Assembly: GCA_001599595.1 (NCBI GenBank)
Contig: BCHH01000005.1
Location: 1,061,552 to 1,125,551, forward strand
DNA: 64,000 bases
From: Beverwykella pulmonaria
Taxonomy: Eukaryota; Ascomycota; Dothideomycetes; Pleosporales; Melanommataceae
Reading direction: 5' to 3'
This document shows positions 34,754 to 46,260 of the stretch, piece after piece; within the stretch, counting starts at the first letter, position 1, and each line of letters opens with the position of its first letter. Below the pieces are notes generated by a model. That model searched no databases and was not told the DNA's origin. It saw only the letters and a list, made by a program, of their open reading frames with translations. Made by a program: the position numbers and the translations under genes.

Positions 34754-37700
34754 TCAACTGCCCTTTTTAGACTTGTTGCCATTCCCTTCACTTTTGGCAT
34801 GGAAGAACTTATGCAGCTTCTTAAGGAATCCCTTTTTCATGTCTTTAGCTTTAGTCTCCGGACTTTTCTCCACCTCGCTGTCTCGAATAACCTGCGCCGT
34901 TGATTCGCCATCCGGACCATCCGCCCATTGTAGTGGAGTCCGACCATCTCGAGTTTTTGCGCCGACATCCGCTCCATGGTCGATCAGGACCCGAGCCACT
35001 TTTTCCTTCCTAAGGCCAACAGCTACATGCAAGGCCGTGGCTCCAGGCTGCATCTTCTGGTCGATTCGCATGCCGAGTTTTAGGGCTGCCGTGCCGCCTG
35101 CTTGAATCTTTCCATCCACTTCGGCTCCGCCCTTTATCAGCAGCACTGCCACGGTCTCGTGTCCAGCCCAGGCCGCCAGATGTAGTGGTGTCAACTGCAC
35201 TTGGACATTCGCGTTGAAATTGTTGTCCTGATGCTTGACCTCAACATCAACTTGGCAGCGCATGTCTGGGTCGGCGTCATGTTCGAGGAACTGGTTGATG
35301 ACCGCAACATCGTCCAATATCACTGCCAGATGTAAGCCAGTCAATTCAGCCTCCATCCTTGTTTCCACACTGTCAGCTTTCTGCAGCATTCGAATTACTC
35401 TTTCGTGTCCCAACACGGCTGAAAGATGCGGAGCTATCATCGCTGTATGAACGGTCCGTTCGATTCTCGCCTGGCCGGTATGCGAGACATTGGCGCCTTT
35501 CTCGAGCAGTAGTCGCACCATGCCGTCATGTTTCCACATGGCTGCCAGCATCAGCGGTGTCAAATCTGCTTGTAAGCCGTCTTGGACTCTGATCTGACAT
35601 TTCGAATTGATATCGGCGCCCTTGTCGATCAGTAACCGCGCCGCGTCCATGTTTCCTAGTATGGTGGCTAGGTGGAATACGGATAGCTCGGTTTCAATCT
35701 TCAATTCTACCGCCGCGCTGACTTGGTTCTGGAGTTTTCCCTCAAAGGCCGCGTCAACCGTAGCTTGAATCTTCACACTCAGCTTTTCGTCTACATCGTC
35801 CGCCCTCTCCAGAAGAAGCTTTAAAACGGTTTTGTACCCTAGCGCGGTCGCTAGGTAGAGCGCGAGGTTTCTTCCCAGCCCTTCCTGCTGTTCATCCTGA
35901 TCTTGCATTGCCTTTTTGAGGAGAGGCTCTGTCACTTCCCGGGTACGGAATACGGTTATGACATCCAGAATCTTAAGTTCAAATTGAATTATCATGTCAA
36001 TGCTAGCCAGGGACTTGGCATGAATGTCAACCTCGTTCTCAAACAGGCCGGGAATGCCTTCTTTGCCGGAGAGAGTGGCCAAGTGCAATGCCGAAAGCTC
36101 AGCCTGGAACTTTTTACTGACGCCCACGGTGTAACTTGCACAGAGATCGACGCCCTTGGCAAGTAGCAGCTCCACCAGCGACTCCCGGTTTAGCAGCAAC
36201 GCCAGGTGCAGGGCTGACAGTTGCGTACCCAAGTTTTGAACGCTGAGTTTGAGGCCGGTGTCGTCGTCCCCTCCTTTGCCTAGGAGGGTTTCTACCATCG
36301 CCTTAGAGCCTCGTGCGATGGCAAAGTGTATCGCTTTCAGTTCAGCATTGACGTTGAAGAGGCCTACTTGGAACTTATCGTGTGTTTGAGCTCCGTTATT
36401 CAAGAGGAGATCTGTAATACGAGATGCATTACACAAGGTCGAGAGATGCAATGATGTCCCAGTGATGTACCATTTATCGCCCGTACATTGAACTTCGGCG
36501 CGAGCGTCAGCTTTATACTTGAGGAGCACCCTGACCAGTTTACGGCCCTTCACTAGCGTAGCCAAGTGCAGAGGCGTCAGTCGGATAGACGAATGGCCAA
36601 TATTGATTTGAAGAGCTTGATGCACATCCGCTCCGTGCTTAAGGAGGTAGACCAGCAGGTTTTTTTTCCGCATAATGGCGGCCAGATGAAGAGCTGTGAA
36701 CTTGATTTCTACCCTTCGAAACTGTATCACCGAAATAGCGTTTACATCGACACCCTTTTCCGTGAGAAGTTTGACAAGGGTCATATGTGAAAAAAGGCCA
36801 GCCAAGCTCAGGGTGGACAGCACTGCACGAGACCTGTGAGTGGCAACTTGGAGGTTGGCAATGACGCTCGCACCATGTTTGATTAGCAACTTGGTCGCCT
36901 CTACGTTGCCCATCAGTAGGGCTAGGTGCAAGGGCGACACGTTGCTCTGTGTAATCGATCCATCCAACTCCTCGTTACTTAGGTGAGCCGTCGCTCCATT
37001 GTGCAAAAGTAACTGGATAGTGCTTGTCTGTCCAGTCAACGCGGCTATATGCAATGCAGTGAGGTTTGCCTTCAGCCGTGTGCCTATTGTAAAGCAGCAC
37101 ACCTCATTTACGTCGGCCCCGGCCTCGATCAGTGACTTGACTACATTTCTTCTCTCCCATAATGTGGCGAGAAATAGCATCGACACGTCGAAACGCGTCT
37201 TGTGAATGGTTACACTGCCCTTCATGGCAGGGTCGGCGCCCCTTTCGAGGAGCTGCTCCATCACTTTCCAATCTCCAACCATGGCAGCTAAATGCAGCAC
37301 GGATAACTCAATCCGCACTCTTGGAATGAAATCGACTCGGAAGGGGAGTGAAACATCCGCACCCTTTTCGAGTAGCGAACTCGTGGTCAACCGACCGTGA
37401 GGATTCGTCGGGGAGCTTTTGTATCCCAGAAGTAACATGAGGTGGAGCGGAGTAATGCAACTGTTACCAGTTTTGCTCTTGATCTGCACCTGTTGGTTGG
37501 CATCAGCGCCATTGCTGACCAGCATCTTTAGAAGCTTGCTGCGCTTCAATGCTGCTGCGATCTGGAGAGGTGTCAGGCTAATATCCGCAGAGGGGAATTT
37601 TATGCTACACGGCATGCCAATGTTGAAGCCATTTATGAGCAGAAGATTCGTTACCGCAGTGTTGCCTTTGACAGCTGCGAGATGCATCGCGGACATTTCA

Positions 37701-40700
37701 ATGCGCGCCTTGCCCACACAAATCAACGCCAGATTGTTTGCAGAACCCTGAAAAACGCCATTGCTGAGACCCATTTCTTGCGCAAAAAGAAGCAGAAATC
37801 GATCCAGTATCGCATCCTCATCTCCTACAAGTGCAGCGAGATGCAATGGACTCATCTCGAGGTGCAACACCTTGCCAACCATGACTCGAAATTTCGCATC
37901 CATAAGTGCCCCTGCTTCTATCAGGCTTCGGATCAGGTTGCCAGTGCCACAGTGCCAAATAGCCGCCAAATGGAGTGGCATCGCCTCCAGGATCAGGTCC
38001 TTTGCTTCTATAATGCACTTGCTGTTCACATCAGCACCGGATTCGAGAAGCACCTTGACCTTGGGTTCATTTTTGGACATCAAGGCCAGATGCAGCGCAT
38101 TAAGCTCAAAGTGAGCTTTTTGTTCTGCTTGCTCGTCTGTTCGCTGGGGTGTGTTCGTCTTTCCAAAAACGGATGATGGTAGGAGTTCGTCCCCTAGGAG
38201 AGCTGCAAACATGTTTGCTGTTCGTGCCATGATGTTTTCAGTCGTGAGTGGGAACTGTGAGCTCATGTCGCCTTGCAGCTTCTCGTGAACATCAGCGCCC
38301 GCTTTGAGGAGCAGCCGCACCATGGCTGCGTTTCCTCCCAAAGCTGCAAAATGCAAAGCGGTCCATTCTGCGTGAGCATACTTGTCGTTGTCGACCTGGC
38401 CTTTTGCGTGTACATTGGCGCCTTTGCTGAGGAGTTGCTTTACGACCGCTCTCGAATTGGACAATGCCGCCAGTTGCAAAGCGTTGACGCAAAGGCGGCT
38501 GTTGCCATCTACACCAAGTTGAGCGTTGGCATCAACGGATACTCCGTACGTGAGAAGCAGTTCGACTACATCTACGTGCCCTAGGAACGCAGCTACGTGA
38601 AGTGGCCCCAAGTTGAAATGGAAAAAGTCGATGCGCGCCTGGAGCTGGTTCGTGCAATCCGCTCCCTTTTGCAAGAGTTCACGCATCACATCTCGGTTGC
38701 CGAAAACGGAGGCAAGATGTATAACAGGCAGCTCGATGTCGGTGGTTAGGTTCAAGTTGAGCTGCATATAGCGGATTCCCCTTTGCAATTTGACGCTCTT
38801 GTCGGCAGTTAAGTAACATGGTGTCGTTGCACGCAGTCCGCGGGCGAGCAACAGCTTCACTACTTCGAGATGCCCCCAAATGATGGCGAGATGAAGCGAA
38901 GTGATCCTCGCCTTGACGTTCTTGAACTCTGCGTGGCAAGTTGCGTTGATATTGGCGCCTTTATCAAGAAACAGGCGTACAGCTTCCTTGTTGCCCGACA
39001 CCACGGCACAGTGCAATGCCGTCAGCTTTGCATTGAGCCAATCCTCACCGAGTCCTACTTCGCACACAGCCTCCGTATCTGCTCCCCTGTCTAGAAGCAT
39101 CTTTACCATGGGCTCGTGCCCGGACAGGCCTGCCATATGCAATGCCGTCGGTCTTGCGCTCATCTTGATGCGAAACTTGGTTGCGACTACGGCCCGGCAT
39201 TTTGCGTCCACATGGGCGCCTCTGTCCAGCAGCAGCCCAGCGACTGCTCCGTGTCCGCACTGGACAAGACATTGTAGTGCGGCGAGCTCGTCTTGGACGG
39301 CGAGAATCAGCCGCACCGTGGCTATTTGTTCTTGTTGCTTGGGCAGGAGCCAAGGAGGAACAAACTGATCCACTTTGGTGGAGAAATATAGCGTTGCGAG
39401 CATGCCGCGGTCGTTGGTGTTGAGATCCAGCGCGAAGCCATCTGGTGCATATGCCAAATCATCCTGCCAGTCTTTCCCGGCAGGTTCGCCTATGCCTATC
39501 ATAGCCAGCTTCTTCGGAAGATTGAATGTGTCACGCAACATGCCCGTCACTTTGGTTACTTTCTTCAACTGCTCCGCCCAGGTACTCGACTCGTCTTTGA
39601 ATTCAAGTTGTCGAAGCTTCGCCAGGTCGTGGCGCTTTTTGGAAGCCCAATGTAGCGCCGTCCATCCGTATGAATCTTTGGTATTGACGTCGGCACCACG
39701 GTTGATCAGCAGTTCGGCGACGGCTCGTTGGCCTTGGCCAGCCGCGCAGTGAAGCGCAGCAACGCCATCCTTTCCTCGCTCATGGACGTCCATTTGATCC
39801 AAAAGAACGTCAACTACGTCTTTCTTGCCAGTCCAGGCCGCCACATGCAACGCGTTCCAGCCTTCGTCGTCTTGCAAATTCGCGCGGGCCCCTTGTTGCA
39901 GAAGCGTCTTTACGACGCTACTGTGGCCATTCAAGGCCGCTAGATGCAACGCTGTGTGTCGGTGTGTTTTCTTCTGAAGATTAATATCGGCTCCTTTCTG
40001 GACCAGTAGCAGTACGACGTCGACATGCCCGTTCTCGGCTGCGCGGTGCAAGGCGGTTCCACCGTCTTCATCAGTCGTGGAGACATCTGCACCCTTGTCA
40101 AGGAGTCGCCCAACTATTTTCGTGAGGCCAAACGAGGCGGCAAGCTGCAATCCATTGGCTCCTTTGGTGAAGAACTGGCTGTACCCGGGGTACCGGTAGG
40201 CTGGGAGATGCAATACTTGATGAGAAGACCAGACATTTGATTCCATTCTTAGGAACAGCAGGGCCAGGTCTTCCGCTTCGTCACTCTCGCGTATGTGATT
40301 GCCCCATTCCTGCGCAGCGTATGCAAGGAACGGAAATTTTCGCAGTCGAGCGCGTAATCTCTCATCGCTGGAGCAAGGTCCAGCTGAGAGCGCGGAGAAG
40401 GAAAGATACGAAACACAGGCGCTGGCGATCGTTTCGTTTGCAGAGCATAGCCAATCTGGTCGGTTTGCGGGGTTTTTGAAGTAAATTCTCGCGGTTTGGT
40501 GCATCAACTGCACACTGTCGCTTTTCTTGTTAATCACAACCAAACCAGCGCAGAGCGCGACGGATTCCTCAAGGTTCCCCTCAAAGTAATCTTTGTCAAA
40601 GTCCTTTCCAATTCTCACGTTGAGGGCGTGTTGAAACTCCCGGCAAGAGAGAGATCGCTTGGCTAGAATCGTCCAAACCAGGATCCGGCGTGCTATCTGC

Positions 40701-42995
40701 TGGTCTTTGAGAGTGTGGCCGTCGATTCTCTTTAGAGTGCGTTCGTATACCGTGGCTATCTTATCGAGGCTCTCCTTGAGGGCTCTCAAGGCATCGTTGA
40801 TGTCCCCGACCGTTCGCTCGCTTCGCAACGAGTACAGGAACGGTTCGACGAGGACAAACCTTGGTCATAGTTACTAAAGCTTCATAGTGGACAGATGGGG
40901 ACGTAACGTACATACCATCTACTGCTTCGACTATCGTTTTTTTGATCTTGACTTGTAAATCCTTGTTTTCTCTTACCAACTTTGGCAACTTTTGTATGAG
41001 GGTATCAAGCACAGCTTTTACATCGTGTTCCGGGGCTTTGATTTCCATCGACTCATATTCTTCGAAGAACTCACCAAAGTCGATAGTTCGTCTAGATGTG
41101 GCTAGTAGCTTCATACCTGTGCTCTTCTGATAATCGCTTAGGTTGGACAGGAGGTCCCGTGTAGTGTCCTCGGAGCATTCATCCAGCGCATCTACTACGA
41201 GAAATACCTTGGGAAACTTTCGACTAACGTCAACCAAAACGGAAGATATCTCGTCCAAAAGCGGCTGGCTCTGATTCGTTGTGTGCGTAGTATGAAGCTC
41301 CGTTACCGACCTCGGAATTTCCGTGCACTGATGAGCAAGCTGTCTCAGAATCGCTGCCAGCAATGACTGGAGGGACTGCTCCTGTATTCTCTCATATTCG
41401 AGGTACAAACAAACAACTGCTGCTTTTTCATTTGGCGCCCTTTCGCTCTGAGCGGCGTGTAAACGATCGACTACGAGAGAAGCAAAGATGGTTTTTCCCG
41501 ACCCGGCGATACCATGACACCAAAGCGTTTGGGTCTGATTGTTGGTCCAGTCAAGAAAAGTCTGCGACTCCACAAAGGTTTTTCCGGTATCGCGGTGCCG
41601 TTTCGCTCGAGAATCCGCCCATTTCTTGGTATGCGTGTCCGAATCAAGCCAGTTCAATATTTTATCGCGTTCTTGTGTCTGTCCCCGCTGCGGTCGATCT
41701 TCAGTTTGTCAGTATGTCGGAACACATAAGGTATACTCAAGTTTTCACTTTCCTTTCTTCATGTCCTCTAGCTCTTTACGCATCTTGTCTATCTCTTCCT
41801 TGGCTGTGGAGACGGTTGGCTAAGAATTCAAACAAGACGATCTCATGCTCGCAGTCTACTCACTCGCTCCCGAACACGGTTCAACGACCTCTGCTTTCTG
41901 CACGGTTCCCAGTAACTCTTTTGCATATGCAGCCGCCGTCGCCGCAGCGTATCTTTGCCATATCTTGTGCTTGTGTGTATCGGAGTAATCACAGATACCG
42001 CGGATGACAAGGCAGGGGAAATCATTCATCAGCCCAGCAGCTTCCATCTCGAAACACAGGATGCCATATTTCTTTCGCAACTTCTCTCGCGTCTCACCGT
42101 GTCTCATGACCACATCTGCAGACGCAATGGTTCCGTAATGGATTACGGGATCTGTTTCCGGTCGAGGGTGCCTAGGCACTAGACGGCGTTTGTCACAACG
42201 GGGACATGGAAATCCAAGATGGCCAGGGGAATCGTTTGCGTTATCTTCAGGCCCTCGCGAGACAGAATGTGGTACATTTCTCTGCTCAAAATGCTCGTAG
42301 TCGGCCTCGAATAACTGATCATGTTCGGCACCCGGATACCGATATCTCTGCAGGGATTCCAGGTTTGCATCTTCGGCCTTGTGTTTCTTTTGAATCATGT
42401 CTGTGACATTGCGCGAGATGGAATTCTTCAAGGTTTCATGCTTGGACCGCAGAGCACTCACCGCCGTGGTGAGCAATGACGGCGGAACATTCAAAATGCC
42501 CGCGTGCTGAAATTCTCCGCCAGCTACGACTTTCCCACGATCATACTTGATTACAGCGCCTGTATTTACTCGGTAAGACATGGACTACTTCTGTTCCATG
42601 CGACATGGCATACCTAATTCCCCGTTCGGGATGCTTACCACGACATCGCCTAACCGAATGTCGTCCTCATCCGGACGTGCACTCGGATTTGGTGCACCCC
42701 CTCCAATGCCCACCATCAAACCAAAGCGAATCCTCGGGAAGCTGTGCATCATGTCGGCCGCAACGGTGGCAGCCGACGTTTGCCCTATGCTCCCAGTCGG
42801 GAGACATGCCATGGCAATGTTGTGCCCATGGATCTCGCCTAGAATATACTGGTTTTTATCGCCCTCCGCAACCCGGAGCGCCTCATGAACTTTATCCAGC
42901 ATTCCTTCGGACGCCGTCAATTCGAGAGGAAGGGCACAAATCCAGCCCACGGTGTAGTCGTTTGCGGTCGGTTTCCTGTCTCGCGCATTCGTCAC
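34754..42995 (-). CDS. NLR-type receptor: PNP_UDP - NACHT - about 40 ankyrin repeats
   Basis: Fungal NOD-like receptor, a class linked to non-self recognition and programmed cell death. Exons read: 42995-42614, 42559-41864, a small linker exon, a NACHT exon to 40912 and a 6.1-kb last exon 40859-34754; about 2,680 aa. The N-terminal domain is nucleoside-phosphorylase-like (TVGWICALPLELTA, MVGIGGGAP, CFEMEAAGLMN, GICDYSD). The NACHT part has Walker A GIAGSGKT and Walker B FLVVDALDEC. The rest is ankyrin units, most of about 40 residues instead of 33. A basic tail (KKGFLKKLHKFFHAK) ends it. Two oddities: the codon at the expected start is GTG with a TAG upstream, so the true first exon is unresolved; and no simple splice keeps frame between the PNP exon, the small coiled linker (KEEIDKMRKELEDMKK) and the NACHT exon. 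The last exon is open over 2,035 codons. Confidence 0.88.
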
Positions 42996-43627
42996 CAGCT
43001 GTTCACTTGATGTCCTCTAGGAAACGCGTCATACCTGGGCGACTGGGTCGTCATCGTGGTGGATCAGCGGAGTGCTGTATCGCACACAAGGAAGTCCACT
43101 TTGCATTTAGGATTTCGTAGCAAATGGGAGGATGGGGAGAGTTCAGAGGACCCAGCTGCATGATTCAGCATCAGGCTGTTATCAAGCGCTGGCTATCTAT
43201 GGTAGAAACGCCACGTCCTGTGTGGCGCCGAAAGCGCTGATATGGTACCGAATCGATTTTCACAAAACAGCTGGTCAAAACCTGAATGCATATGCGAGTC
43301 CTTGGGGGCCAATACGCTTAGGGGATGGAGCTGCCGGTGAGCAGCTGAAAAGCCACGATTCCTGTGCTGATTGGCTATATCAAGTCTATCAAGCGCAGCC
43401 CAGTCCCACCCTTGCACGATGTATGCAGGAGGACTACTGGTATCCCCTCAGAGAGCTGCTCTGACAGTGTCACACCTTATTGAGCCAAGACATCACTCGA
43501 TAACTGGTAGTCTATTTGTAGATCATTCGACTAGCATATAGGTTAGATTTTGCGCCTCGCAGCACCCGAGTCTTCACGATTGTCCACCACTTTGCCCCAG
43601 CAAAGTCGCCCTGCGGCATATATCACA

Positions 43628-45007
43628 ATGTCGCAAAACAATCAAGATGAACAGCTTCCAGAGAATATTACCGATGCACGCGACGTGTGCGGGGACTCTA
43701 AAGATGACAAAGTTTTGACTGCGTTCCAAGAAAAGGCACAAATCCAATAGAGCCCGTTTAATCAGTTGTGACGCTAATTTTGCCATAATTCAGACGCAAT
43801 CCAAACCACGCCGTTATCGGCATCTCTTGAAGAAAATGGCAGTTACTGCAGTCCAATCTGCTGGAGAGGAGTATTTGGCATCATGGCTTGCAAGAGATCG
43901 CGACAAATATGGTCACTTCTATACAAGCCGTATCCCGAAACATGCTCTTTATGGATCACTTATTCACGTCCCTATCGCCAACTGGCTGCTCAAGTGGGCT
44001 CGATATCTATTCCGTGGCCGAACAAGCCCCACTTCTAGGTTCCTTGCTATCCTGTTTGGCCTGCTGGTGGTATGTCATGGAAAGGGTGTACCATGGGGTG
44101 TGTGCCAGGACGACTACGATGCTGACTCCATTTCTCGCAGGTCGCTCCCATCCAGAGAATCATCTTTTTGGCGGCAGAGGGCATCATAATGGGCGCTAGA
44201 ACTTCTCTTCAAGTACGAGCCACCGTGCGCGCAGGATTTTCGTCAGCTATGAAAGTCGTGCTGCTTGCGTTTCCCATCGCCGTTTCCTTTGCAACGAATT
44301 TCCTCCCAGAGAGAGCTTGGCCCAAATTCTTCACCTTCGTAAACTTTGCGATAAACACTTACGCCAATGCTCATGTTAAGAAACGAAGACTTGCAGCTCT
44401 TAGGAAAAAGCACTACGGCGACTCAGAGGTCGTGAGAAAGGAAGAGGATGAATCAGACGCAGACTCAATTCCTATGCCCGCTACTTCACGACCGACCTCT
44501 CCACCAATCACTCGTAGTACTTTGGTTGTAGCACAGGGAAATGGTATATTAGATGCTGCCCAATCTGTCATGCCAACTGCTATAAAGTCAATCTATGCAC
44601 CAATCATTCGTAACGATTCAGACATAGGGCAGGCAGACGTTGAGTTGTACCGTGGGTCAAGCTATTCGAGTGATTCACCTACAGAGGGAGAAGAGATCGA
44701 ACCGGGTACAGTGCCAATTAGAACGCCATCTCCTTTTCAGTTATACTACAGGCAAAATTTTTCAGTTCCAGAGAGAGAAGGCGCCGGGCCGAGCACAAGA
44801 CAATCTGAAGCAGCTGCTGCAGCTGCTGAAGCTATTACTACACGACCGCTTGATAGTGCAAATGCTTGGCGGACGCTCACTAGTAGGGATAGCTCTAGCG
44901 ATTCGGACAGAGAAGAGAGGGGGGGGGAATCTGAGATAGACTCGGATACCAGTTCAGGCAGCGCTCACAACATTCGGCATTACCGACGGCGGTATTACCG
45001 ACGATAA
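43628..45007 (+). CDS. Mpv17/PMP22-like membrane protein with long Ser-rich tail
   Basis: Related to the Mpv17/PMP22 family of peroxisomal and mitochondrial membrane proteins, in which it may form a channel or affect membrane function. Clear exons are 43794-44069 and 44141-45007 joined by a 71-nt intron (GTATGT...CGCAG). The family pattern is seen: YLASWLARDRDKYGHFYTSR, KHALYGSLIHVPIANWLLKW, AILFGLLVVAPIQRIIFLAA, ARTSLQVRATVRAGF, FPIAVSFATNFLPERAWPKF and NTYANAHVKKRRLAALRKKH. After that comes an unusual polar tail of about 200 residues, acidic and Ser-rich with an Ala run (AAAAAAEA) and an Arg/Tyr-rich end. The first exon (ATG at 43628, ending in a stop at 43748) cannot be joined in frame by a normal donor; it may use a weak site or be damaged. 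Second candidate cargo gene of the element. Confidence 0.7.
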
Positions 45008-46218
45008 TTTCCTGTCGGTAAATGGTTTTCTGCAGTAGGTTACGTAGGGAAGTGGCAACCGTAAAAGGAATCGTATAGTCCTGAATTTGAAGCCGTATTA
45101 CCACTGTACGATTCCCAATTAGGAAGGAGGCGTAGGTTGCTTATTCAGGCCACATAGAGCAAATGCGGAGCTTTGGCCTCTGTCCTCATCCCTATAGATG
45201 TGCTGGGCATATAGATGAACCTTATTACGAAAGCTCTTATATACGGCAAAGGCCTGAGCAAATTAGAAGTCGAATTAGTAAGAGCGTCGCTTGCAGAAAA
45301 ATATGCCGAGTTCTGCCGAAACGGACTCCTGCTGAGTCGAGAAGCCGCTCCAGCCCTCTTATCCGCTTAATCTGTAACGCCGGGACACAGCCTGCCGTCA
45401 AGCAGACAGTCATGCCGAATAAAGCCCCACCAATTGGTGTCCGAGTGCAGATTGGGCGAGTACATGTCGGTATCGTCTGCATGGCTGAGCGGGTCGTAGC
45501 CTAGCTGAGTTTTGCCTCATACGACCCTCTAGTCAAATTGGGCCTGTAGCTAGGGTACTTCAGGCCAATTGTCTCCCAGAGGCTTGCAGTTCTGTAAAAT
45601 TGTTGAGGGTCCAGCTGATATTGCACGGGCTTGACCCCTTCTGAAGGGACGCTTTCGAGGCGTGCAAGGCGCTTCAGGTCAACAATCTCCAAGACGAGCA
45701 GACATGGGTCGACTTCTTTCTGAAAGGAGAAACCGAAGGAAATAGCTGCAGTTCGTCCATGGGCGAAGTCGAGGCAGGTAGATGCTATGAACACTGCTCA
45801 ATCATGACGAAGGCGAGGAAGCGAGAGCGGCCAAAATCCGTCAAGGCAGAGAGCTGCTCGTGGAGCATCGAAAAGAAGAGAGCTAGTGCCTCAGACAGCA
45901 CAGCGCCCTCTTTGTCGGTCCATCAAAGGGGGGAATATTGGGGGGCATCCGGGCGGTGCAGCGGTTGCATGATTGCCAAGGGGTTGAGAAAATGCCTCAC
46001 AGGGGAGTCTGAGCGACCAATTAGGAGAAATGGGGAGGAGCGAAGGTGTTGAGAGTAAAAAGGACGATGGGATGGGGAGGGTAGGCCGGCGAGGGCAGCA
46101 TGCTTATATGTGATGGGGTCCACGCACGGGCCAGATAAAAGCAGCGAACTGCCAAGCGAGCGTCCATTTTCTGCATGCAGAAGCGTCCATTTCCCGATGC
46201 AGTTCCACTCTCACCAAA

Positions 46219-46232
46219 ATACCTTAAGGTAT
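46219..46232. repeat. 14-bp perfect palindrome near the element's right end
   Basis: ATACCTTAAGGTAT, 28 bp inside the inferred right border. A possible recombinase-binding or hairpin site; function unknown. Confidence 0.6.
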
Positions 46233-46252
46233 ATAGTGGGATTGGTCTTGCC

Positions 46253-46260
46253 AATAGCGG
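46253..46260 (-). repeat. Right terminal repeat of the inserted element (inferred)
   Basis: AATAGCGG on the plus strand, that is CCGCTATT read inward, pairs imperfectly with TCGCTACT at 31107. The host gene continues with TAAGTGAAGCC at 46261. Confidence 0.4.

Larger units (their letters stand above)
31107..46260 (+). mobile_element. Starship-like cargo element inserted in a rhodopsin-domain gene
   Basis: About 15.15 kb that separates two halves of one host gene. It starts with a DUF3435 (captain-type tyrosine recombinase) gene whose start lies 380 bp inside the left end and which reads inward. It then carries an NLR and an Mpv17-like gene. Captain at the 5' end plus unrelated cargo, NLRs included, is the known plan of Starship elements. 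Removing 31107-46260 joins the host codons in frame with a single shared TA. Ends show a short imperfect inverted repeat (TCGCTACT versus CCGCTATT). The captain is dead, so the copy should be immobile unless helped. Exact ends are inferred from the host reading frame and could shift a few bases. Confidence 0.72.
45008..46260. other. Right end of the inserted element, no gene supported
   Basis: About 1.25 kb with only unsupported short frames. It holds two copies of GCGTCCATTT (46160 and 46183) that resemble GCATCCATTT near the left end (31138), a 14-bp palindrome ATACCTTAAGGTAT at 46219-46232, and the inferred right terminus. Confidence 0.45.

Noticed and set aside
37682..38176. Plus-strand frames opposite the ankyrin region
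   Set aside because: They are antisense shadows of the repeat-bearing exon; none has a domain.
45501..45794. A 97-codon minus-strand frame in the right end of the element
   Set aside because: Possible cargo gene, but no ATG in good context and no recognisable domain.
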